A stretch of 28,859 nucleotides of DNA from Chloroflexota bacterium. Its GTDB lineage: Bacteria; Chloroflexota; Limnocylindria; Limnocylindrales; CSP1-4. How positions within the stretch are numbered: position 1 is the stretch's first letter; every line of letters begins with the position of its first letter. The notes beneath the pieces were generated by a model. It saw only the letters and a list, made by a program, of their open reading frames with translations. It ran no database searches and was not told the DNA's origin. A program made the position numbers and the translations under genes. The stretch is from assembly GCA_021812735.1 (NCBI GenBank), contig JAKAMV010000023.1:1-28859 (forward strand), read 5' to 3'. Below, piece after piece: positions 23,131 to 28,859 of the stretch.

Positions 23131-25791
23131 CTACCGGGCGGCCAGCGCGGCCTTGACGCGCTCCGGCGTGGCCGGCAGCTCGTACACCATGGCTCCGGTG
23201 GCATCGCGGATCGCGTTCACGATCGCGGGCGCGGTGGCAACCATGGCCATCTCGCCGATGCCCACCGAGCCCAGCGTGCCGAGCTCGCGGGGCGTCTCCA
23301 CGAGGATGGTGTCCATGTCCATCGCGTGGCGGATGTTCGGGAACTTGAAGCTGACCCAGTCCTTCGACTTGCCGTGGACGTACTCCTCGCGGAGCGCGAA
23401 CCCGGCGCCCATGTCCATGCCGCCGTGGAGCTGGCCCTCGACGTTGCCGGGGTGGATGATCCGACCCGGGTCCGCAGCGGAGGTCAGCTTGAGCACCTTG
23501 ACTTCGCCGGTCTCGGTGTTGACCTCGACCTCGGCCATCTGGACGCTGAACACCTGGACCTCGAAGGACGGCCCGAGGCCGGTCTCCGGATCAAGCGGCG
23601 CAGTCTCGATCGTCGTGCGCTTGCCCTGGTAGCGGACGGGCACGCCGGCGGCCTGGAAGTCCGCGTGGCGGCGCGAGCCGAGCTCGTCCATCGCCGCGCG
23701 CAGGCGCAGGGCGGCGTCCACCGCGGCCCCGCCGAGCATGTACGTGGCGCGTGAGCCGGAGACCGGTCCGGACGCCGACGTGTCGCCCGTGCTGCGCGTG
23801 TGGAGGCGGATCTTGGCCAGCGGCAGCTCCAGCACCGACGCCACGAGCTGGCTGATCATCGAGTCGTTGCCCTCGCCCGGGTCGCCCGTGGCCATGTAGA
23901 CCGTGACGCCGTCGTCGGGATCGAGCTCGACGAAGCCGATCGACTTGTCGCCGGGCATGGCGATGCCGAACGCCGCCGCGCCGAGGCCGACGCCGCGGTG
24001 GACCGGACCGCCGTTGCTGGCGGCCCTCGCCGCAGCGAGCGCCCGCTCGTACGGGGCCTCGATCGCATCGCACAGGCCGGGGAACGGCCACTCGGTGACG
24101 ACGTGCCCGGTCGCCTTCGACTCGCCGGGCTTGAGCGAGTTCCGCTTTCGGAACTCGAGCTTGTCCATGCCCATCTTCTCGGCCAGCAGGTCCACCGCGC
24201 ACTCGAGCGCGTAGTGCGTCTGGGGCGGCCCGGCGCCCCGTGCGGCGGAGCCCCACGGGTTGTTCGTGTACACGAGACGCGACGTCACGGCGAGGTTGGG
24301 CACGCTGTACGCACTGGTGAGCATGTGGAGCGCCCGGTTCACGATCACCCGGCCGAGGCTCATGTACGCCCCGTTGTCCACGGTGATGTCCATGGCCATG
24401 GCGGTGAGCCTGCCGTCCGCGTCGCAGGCGAGGCGCGTGTCGACCTCGAACGGGTGGCGCTTGGAGGTGATCAGCATCGACTCGGCGAGGCTGGGGACGT
24501 AGCGCACCGGGCGGTTGAAGTGGAGCGCGGCGGCGCCGGCGATGCCCTCGGTGATGACCTCGACCTTGATGCCGAACTGCCCGCCCGAGAACGGCTCCTC
24601 GTACCGGATGTTCTCCCAGCCGAGCGCCTCCTGGAGCGTCTGCATGTGGAGGTGGATGTTGATGCTCCGGCCCACCACCACCAGCTCGGCGTCCTCCCCC
24701 TCGCCCTCCATCCAGGCCAGGCTGACCTCGGGCTCCATGGGCGCCTGGTGGACCATCTGGGTCTTGAAGTGCGCGGTCACCTCGCAGGCTGACCTCGCGA
24801 ACGCGGCCTCCGCGTCACCCTTCCTGATCGGCTGCTCATAGCACAGGTTGGGCAGCTCGGCGTGGAGTTGCGGGGCTCCCTCCGCCATCGCCTTGGCCGG
24901 CGTGTCGAGCACCGGCAGCAGCTCGTAGTCCACCTTGACGGCCTCGGCCGCCGCGAGCGCCCGGTCTCTGGAGTCGGCGGCCACGATGGCGATGGCGTCG
25001 CCCAGGAGGCGGACCTTGGTGTCGCACAGGATCGGGCGGTCGGCCACCTGGTACTTCAGCCGGTTGGTGCCTTTGATGTCCCCCGCCGTCATGACGCCGA
25101 CGACGCCGGGCATGACCTCGGCGGCCGACGTGTCGACACCCTTGATCAGCGCGTGGGCCACCGGGGCTCGCACCGCCGCGAGCTCGAGCGCGCCGGGCAT
25201 CCGGATGTCGGCGCCGAACGTGGCGGTGCCGGTGGCCTTGGCGATCGCCGACGGGCGCGGGAACGAGGTGCCGATCACCGGCGCGCCAGCGGCAGGGGCG
25301 GCGTCCGCGGGCGTCGCCTCGCCGCGGATGAACTTCCCGGCCAGCTGCACGCCGTCGATGACCTTCACGTAGCCGGTGCAGCGGCACAGGTTGCGGCGGA
25401 GGGCGCGCTTCACCTCGTCCCGGGTCGGGTCCGGGTTCTGGCGGAGCAGCTCGTCGGCGGTGACGATCATGCCCGGGATGCAGAAGCCGCACTGCACGGC
25501 GCCGGCCAGGGCGAAGGCCTGCTGGATCAGGCCGGGCCGATCCGGGGTGCCGAGTCCCTCGATCGTGGTGACCTCGGCGCCCTCGAGCTCCTCGACCTTG
25601 GCGATGCACGAGAGGACCGACCTGCCGTTCACCTGGACCATGCAGGTGCCGCACTGCCCCTTGCGGTCGCACGACTGCTTGGCGCCGGTCAGCCCGAGCT
25701 CCTCGCGCAGCACATCGAGCAGGACCGTGTCCTTGGCGTGCGCGAGCACCTCGACCGGGTGCTGATTGACGGTGAATCTGACCTTCTTCAC
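23131..25791 (-). CDS. mop: Fused 2Fe-2S/molybdopterin aldehyde oxidoreductase (Mop type, xanthine oxidase family)
   Basis: 886 residues; D. gigas aldehyde oxidoreductase (907) has the same FAD-less fusion. Domains: plant-type 2Fe-2S (Cys41, 47, 50, 62), alpha-helical 2Fe-2S (Cys101, 104, 136, 138 in QCGFCIPGM and LCRCTGY), then the Mo-binding domains from about residue 180. Seen there: DRPILCDTKVRLLGDAIAIV, SGGQFGIKVEV, WGSAARGAGPPQTHY, SGPVSGSRATYMLGGAA and the catalytic Glu847 in GIGEMAMVATAP. It should oxidise aldehydes or a heterocycle using water as the oxygen source, with a sulfido (or selenido) Mo centre. The first iron-sulfur loop is C-x5-C-x2-C, one residue longer than C-x4-C-x2-C in D. 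gigas Mop. Start GTG 25791 opens directly on KKVRFTVNQ; GAGA lies nearby. Confidence 0.94.
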   Translation of the reverse strand: MKKVRFTVNQHPVEVLAHAKDTVLLDVLREELGLTGAKQSCDRKGQCGTCMVQVNGRSVLSCIAKVEELEGAEVTTIEGLGTPDRPGLIQQAFALAGAVQCGFCIPGMIVTADELLRQNPDPTRDEVKRALRRNLCRCTGYVKVIDGVQLAGKFIRGEATPADAAPAAGAPVIGTSFPRPSAIAKATGTATFGADIRMPGALELAAVRAPVAHALIKGVDTSAAEVMPGVVGVMTAGDIKGTNRLKYQVADRPILCDTKVRLLGDAIAIVAADSRDRALAAAEAVKVDYELLPVLDTPAKAMAEGAPQLHAELPNLCYEQPIRKGDAEAAFARSACEVTAHFKTQMVHQAPMEPEVSLAWMEGEGEDAELVVVGRSINIHLHMQTLQEALGWENIRYEEPFSGGQFGIKVEVITEGIAGAAALHFNRPVRYVPSLAESMLITSKRHPFEVDTRLACDADGRLTAMAMDITVDNGAYMSLGRVIVNRALHMLTSAYSVPNLAVTSRLVYTNNPWGSAARGAGPPQTHYALECAVDLLAEKMGMDKLEFRKRNSLKPGESKATGHVVTEWPFPGLCDAIEAPYERALAAARAASNGGPVHRGVGLGAAAFGIAMPGDKSIGFVELDPDDGVTVYMATGDPGEGNDSMISQLVASVLELPLAKIRLHTRSTGDTSASGPVSGSRATYMLGGAAVDAALRLRAAMDELGSRRHADFQAAGVPVRYQGKRTTIETAPLDPETGLGPSFEVQVFSVQMAEVEVNTETGEVKVLKLTSAADPGRIIHPGNVEGQLHGGMDMGAGFALREEYVHGKSKDWVSFKFPNIRHAMDMDTILVETPRELGTLGSVGIGEMAMVATAPAIVNAIRDATGAMVYELPATPERVKAALAAR

Positions 25792-25977
25792 GAGATCTCG
25801 TCCTGTGCGCCTGCCCGGCCCGCGGCGACCCGTCCGACGCGCCCGGCGCAGGGAACCATCATCGGGGGTGGGACGGGCTCGGGTACATCGGTTCGGCCCG
25901 CTGTTGCATGGGCTGGAAGGCCCCTCGGCGCACGCCCGAGTTCGCGGGCCGGCGGCGCGTCGCCGCTGCGGGGTTGC

Positions 25978-26155
25978 CCGCTGAGCGGTCATCCCAGTGC
26001 CGATGACCGCTCAGCGGTCAGGCCAATGCACGAACCTGGCCGCGGAGGGCCGATTCTGGCCTCCTCGCGCGCCAGGTTGACCGCGCAGCGGTCACATGCA
26101 TCCGAATGCCCGCTGGGCGGTCAGGCGCCGCGGGGCCGGGCCCGCTGGGCGGTCA
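25978..26155. repeat. Array of CCGCTGRGCGGTCA motifs, family 3 related
   Basis: Five copies of CCGCTGRGCGGTCA or close variants lie at 25978-25991, 26007-26020, 26081-26094, 26110-26123 and 26142-26155. Two are embedded in 17-bp palindromes: TGACCGCTCAGCGGTCA (26004-26020, perfect arms of 8) and TGACCGCGCAGCGGTCA (26078-26094, arms of 7). The array starts 25 bases after the glnN stop. The motif is that of the element at 21467-21612. The remainder of the 25792-26180 gap (25792-25977) shows no gene or clear site. Confidence 0.7.
26033..26078 (-). terminator. Strong stem-loop downstream of glnN
   Basis: AACCTGGC (26033-26040) pairs with GCCAGGTT (26071-26078). Inside, CGCGGAGG pairs with CCTCCTCGCGC with small bulges around a GATTCT-containing loop. 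It is framed exactly by the two 17-bp palindromes. There is no T-run, so it may work as a factor-dependent terminator or an mRNA 3'-end stabiliser. Confidence 0.4.
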
Positions 26156-26180
26156 GGCGCTCGCCCCCGATCAGGTCAGC

Positions 26181-28325
26181 TCAGTACTGGAACAGCAGCT
26201 CGCGGTACTTGGGCATCGGCCAGAGCTCGTCGGAGACCAGCGTCTCCAGCTCGTCGGCCACGGCGCGGAGCGTGTTCTGGGCCGGAATGACCACGTCCGC
26301 GAAGGCGCGGGCCTCGGCCTGGACCGTCTCGGCCTCGTGCGCCTCGTGCTGCGCGTGCTCGAGGGCGTGGATCGCGTCCACCAGGTTGTCCGCCAGCGAC
26401 GCGACCTTGTCGGCCACGGTCTTGACGCCCTTCGAGTAGCCCGCCGACGCGAGCTGGCCCAGGTAGGCGACGGTGGCCGGCAGGATCATCGTCTTGGCGA
26501 TGTCGAGCGAGCAGTTCGCCTCGATGTTCTGGACCTTGACGTACTTCTCCCAGAAGATGTCGACGCGGGCCTCGAGCTCGCGGTCGGACAGCACGCCGAA
26601 CTTGGCGAACACAGCCTTCGCCTGCGGGGCGGCCAGCGCGGGCAGGGCGTCGACCGTGGTGCGGTTGTTCGGCAGGCCGCGCCGCGCCGCCTCCGCGTGC
26701 CACTCCTCGGCATAGCCATTGCCCTCGAACAGCACCCGCTTGTGCTGGCGGACAATGCCCGAGAGGATCGAGGTCAGGCCGTCGAAGTCGCCAGGCGTCA
26801 GCTGGTCGAGCTCGTCGGCGAGGCTCGACAGTGAGTCGGCGACCGCGGTGTTGAGTGCCGTCTGCGGCCAGTAGATGGGCGCCGACGAGCCCACGGCGCG
26901 GAACTCGAACTTGTTGCCCGTGAAGGCGAACGGCGAGGTGCGGTTGCGGTCGGTCGCGTCCTTGGCGAGCGTCGGCAGCGACGTCGCGCCCAGCTCCACG
27001 CTGCCGCCCTGCTTCGACGTCGACGCGGCACCCTGCTCGAGCTGGCCCACGACGTCCTCGAGCTGGCTGCCCAGGAAGACCGACATGATCGCGGGCGGGG
27101 CCTCGTTGGCGCCCAGGCGGTGGTCCTGGCCGGCGTCTGCGATCGAGGCGCGCAGCATCGCCGCGTGGACGTCGATCGCGCGGATGATGGCGATCAGGAA
27201 GGCGAGGAACTGGGCGTTGGCGTGCGGGTCGGTGCCAGGGTCGAGCAGGTTCTCGCCCAGGTCGGTGGACATCGACCAGTTGTTGTGCTTGCCCGAGCCG
27301 TTGATGCCCGCGAACGGCTTCTCGTGGATCAGGAACGCCAGCCCGTGCATCGGCGCCAGGCGGCGCATGGTGGCCATCACGAGCATGTTGTGGTCGGAGC
27401 CGACCGAGGTGGCCTCGAACACCGGCGCCATCTCGAACTGGGCCGGCGCGACCTCGTTGTGGCGCGTCTTGGCCGGGATGCCCAGGCGCCACAGCTCGCG
27501 GTCGAGGTCCATCATGAACGCGAGGATCCGGGCGCGGATCGGGCCGAAGTACTGATCCTCGAGCTCCTGGCCCTTGGGCGACGGGGCGCCGAACAGCGTC
27601 CGGCCGGTGAGCACGAGATCGGGCCGCTGGTCGGCCAGGCGCCGATCGACGAGGAAGTACTCCTGCTCGGGGCCGATGGTGGTGAACACCCGCGACGCCG
27701 ACGCGTTCCCGAACCAGCGCAGGATGCGGAGCGCCTGCCTGCCGAGCGCCTCCTGGCTGCGCAGCAGCGGGATCTTGTGGTCGAGGGCCTCGCCCGTGAA
27801 CGACACGTACGCGGTGGGGATCGTGAGCGTGACGCCGTTGGGCTCGACCTGCAGGAAGATCGGGCTGGTGACGTCCCAGGCCGTGTAGCCGCGCGCCTCG
27901 AACGTGGCGCGAATGCCGCCCGACGGGAACGAGGACGCGTCCGGCTCGCCCTGGAGCAGGTTCCGGCCGCTGAACTCGGCGATCGTGGCGCCGTCGCTGA
28001 CCGGTGCGAGGAACGAGTCGTGCTTCTCGGCCGTCGAGCCGGTCATGGGCACGAACCAGTGCGTGTAGTGGGTGGCGCCGTGCGCCATCGCCCACTCCTT
28101 GACGCCGTGCGCCACGGCGTCGGCGATCTCGGGCGCGAACGGCTCGAGGCCATCGATCACCCGACGCAGGCGCCGGAAGATCGGCCGGGCGAGGTACTCC
28201 CGCTGGACGCCCTCGTGGAACACGTACCGGCCGTAGATATCCTCGCCGGCGTGCTCCAGGTAGTTCTGCGTGGAGGCGACCTTGTGGTTGGAGATCGTCT
28301 CGATTGCCTTGTGGCGGGCGGTCAT
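26181..28325 (-). CDS. glnN: Glutamine synthetase type III
   Basis: 714 residues, the size of GSIII (about 700-730), not GSI (~470). It makes glutamine from glutamate, ammonia and ATP in the cytoplasm. Seen: the GSIII N-terminal segment FSGRNLLQGEPDASSFPSGG (118-137) and ARGYTAWDVTSP (144-155); metal/ATP motifs GPEQEYFLVD (218-227), EVAPAQFEMAPVFE (291-304) and NGSGKHNNWSMS (342-353); ANEAPPAIMSVFLGS; NRTSPFAFTGNKFEFRAVGSS; and a long C-terminal helical region ending MPKYRELLFQY. AGGAG lies 6 bases before the ATG. It is probably monocistronic, since the next gene starts 390 bases away. No adenylylation Tyr motif of GSI is expected in this type. Confidence 0.96.
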   Translation of the reverse strand: MTARHKAIETISNHKVASTQNYLEHAGEDIYGRYVFHEGVQREYLARPIFRRLRRVIDGLEPFAPEIADAVAHGVKEWAMAHGATHYTHWFVPMTGSTAEKHDSFLAPVSDGATIAEFSGRNLLQGEPDASSFPSGGIRATFEARGYTAWDVTSPIFLQVEPNGVTLTIPTAYVSFTGEALDHKIPLLRSQEALGRQALRILRWFGNASASRVFTTIGPEQEYFLVDRRLADQRPDLVLTGRTLFGAPSPKGQELEDQYFGPIRARILAFMMDLDRELWRLGIPAKTRHNEVAPAQFEMAPVFEATSVGSDHNMLVMATMRRLAPMHGLAFLIHEKPFAGINGSGKHNNWSMSTDLGENLLDPGTDPHANAQFLAFLIAIIRAIDVHAAMLRASIADAGQDHRLGANEAPPAIMSVFLGSQLEDVVGQLEQGAASTSKQGGSVELGATSLPTLAKDATDRNRTSPFAFTGNKFEFRAVGSSAPIYWPQTALNTAVADSLSSLADELDQLTPGDFDGLTSILSGIVRQHKRVLFEGNGYAEEWHAEAARRGLPNNRTTVDALPALAAPQAKAVFAKFGVLSDRELEARVDIFWEKYVKVQNIEANCSLDIAKTMILPATVAYLGQLASAGYSKGVKTVADKVASLADNLVDAIHALEHAQHEAHEAETVQAEARAFADVVIPAQNTLRAVADELETLVSDELWPMPKYRELLFQY

Positions 28326-28380
28326 GGGGCTCCTGCCGGGTGTCACGGCCTGCGCGCGGGGATCGAGTGGGAATGCTCCG

Positions 28381-28409
28381 AACCTACGGCACGACGGGGG
28401 GGATGTCGA
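28381..28409 (-). promoter_or_regulatory. Candidate sigma70-type promoter of glnN
   Basis: On the minus strand TCGACA (28409-28404) and TAGGTT (28386-28381) are 17 bases apart. Transcription would start near 28374, giving a leader of about 50 bases with the AGGAG site near its end. Both boxes differ from consensus at one or two positions. Confidence 0.4.
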
Positions 28410-28437
28410 TAGCCGCGGCACCGAATGAACCGAGAAA

Positions 28438-28464
28438 GATTGCGGTCGAAACCGTTCCGCAATC
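28438..28464. promoter_or_regulatory. Inverted repeat upstream of the glnN promoter
   Basis: GATTGCGG (28438-28445) and CCGCAATC (28457-28464) are perfect inverse arms 11 bases apart. They lie about 30 bases upstream of the proposed -35, in an unusually AT-rich patch. The segment contains TTGCGGAACGGTTTCG on the minus strand, close to the motif upstream of the ABC transporter. A transcription-factor site, possibly for nitrogen control, is plausible. Confidence 0.45.
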
Positions 28465-28534
28465 CCGATCTCCACACTCTGCCCCCGGCGTCCCTCCCCG
28501 CCCGGCCCGCGCCGCCCACCCTCGGTCCCCGCCC

Positions 28535-28612
28535 CTCGGCCCCCGCTTGGGTCCCCGCTCCTCGGCCCCCGCTTGGGTCCCCGCTCCTCGGCCCCCGCTT
28601 GGGTCCCCGCTC
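28535..28612. repeat. 26-bp GC-rich tandem repeat, three identical units
   Basis: Units at 28535-28560, 28561-28586 and 28587-28612 are identical (CTCGGCCCCCGCTTGGGTCC followed by CCGCTC), with degenerate partial units on both sides (from about 28521 and to about 28640). The period is not a multiple of three and no reading frame is supported. It lies about 210 bases upstream of glnN. The region 28326-28859 as a whole holds no gene I can support. Confidence 0.85.
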
Positions 28613-28683
28613 CTCGGCCCCCGCCCCTCGGCCCCCGCATTCCCCAAAGGCATCGCTCTCGACTCCAGGGCGCGCAGCACTCG

Positions 28684-28778
28684 TCGCTGGGCGCCGTCCG
28701 ATGCCCGCCGGGCATCAACAGCTTCGCTGGGCGGCGTGCCGGGTGCCTTCGAGCCGAAAGTGATGCCTCGGAGGCATC
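28684..28778. repeat. Dyad-rich segment near the right edge, related to the compound elements
   Basis: TCGCTGGGCGCCGT (28684) and TCGCTGGGCGGCGT (28724) are direct copies exactly 40 bases apart. Two 17-bp dyads lie here: GATGCCCGCCGGGCATC (28700-28716) and GATGCCTCGGAGGCATC (28762-28778). The 40-base step and the CGCTGGGYG core match families 1 and 3, so this is probably another, perhaps truncated, element. A GGCGCGAACGGCG-type direct repeat follows to the end of the window. Confidence 0.5.
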
Positions 28779-28859
28779 CAGGGCCTGGCTGCGCGAGCGC
28801 AGCAGCTCCGAACCGCGCCCGCGGCGCGAACGGCGCCCGCGGCGCGAACGGCGCGAACG

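Noticed and set aside
23131..25791. Carbon monoxide dehydrogenase or three-subunit xanthine dehydrogenase
   Set aside because: There is no FAD subunit. The iron-sulfur and Mo domains are fused, and the sequence follows D. gigas Mop (for example DRPILCD and GPVSGSR) rather than CoxL, which carries a Cys-containing active-site loop.
28425..28763. Small frames across the GC repeat upstream of glnN on either strand
   Set aside because: They are translations of a 26-base tandem repeat whose period is not a multiple of three, and they have no homology or ribosome site.

Overview
The window is very GC-rich, with frequent GTG starts, tight ATGA/GTGA gene overlaps and almost every gene from about 5.4 kb to 28.3 kb on the minus strand. 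Gene content fits a free-living, monoderm-type, high-GC bacterium. It includes the MurT/GatD lipid II amidation pair, a type III glutamine synthetase, a Mop-type molybdenum hydroxylase, Ala/Pro/Ser-rich lipoproteins and an ACC deaminase. My guess from gene style is an uncultured soil or freshwater Chloroflexota lineage (Limnocylindria/Ellin6529-like). That is inference, because no marker RNA is present. No rRNA, tRNA, CRISPR array, phage or transposase gene was seen.

Layout. (1) 1-2677, minus strand: homocysteine S-methyltransferase, a lipoprotein and a family 2 glycosyltransferase, overlapping by 4 bases each, then the start of a Pro/Ala-rich protein cut by the left edge. (2) 2830-4898, plus strand: an ArsR-type regulator behind a perfect 16-bp palindrome and a probable leaderless promoter, then an OsmC-like protein, a membrane-anchored rhodanese and a small CxxC membrane protein. 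This looks like a sulfane-sulfur or thiol-stress module. (3) 5359-8874: ACC deaminase, then GatD and MurT. (4) 9164-12365: an SDR, an unusual HisD-family dehydrogenase and an FMN alpha-hydroxyacid oxidase, apparently an oxidation cascade. (5) 12686-15516: a phosphotriesterase-like hydrolase, a divergent HisB and a HisC. (6) 15875-18660: a nitrate/sulfonate/taurine-type ABC importer. (7) 18851-21367: an unknown 108-residue protein, a membrane protein and an aldo/keto reductase. (8) 21635-25791: a fused Mop-type aldehyde oxidoreductase, a single-cysteine TusE/DsrC protein and an EF2568-type cysteine desulfurase. This reads as a Mo-hydroxylase packaged with its own sulfur supply. (9) 26181-28325: type III glutamine synthetase with a readable promoter.

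The most unusual structure is not in the genes. Most of the larger gaps at the ends of transcription units hold a compound palindromic element of about 146-163 bp. The best-read ones consist of four degenerate copies of a ~22-26-nt motif, two direct then two inverted, with a 40-nt (50-nt in one family) step between the direct copies. Two families (4 elements) occur twice each at identical or near-identical length. A third family occurs once in full form and once as a looser array, and related motifs lie at the right edge. They usually begin 20-75 nt after the last stop codon of an operon, which suggests a terminator, RNA-stabilising or REP/MITE-like role. I cannot match them to a named element.
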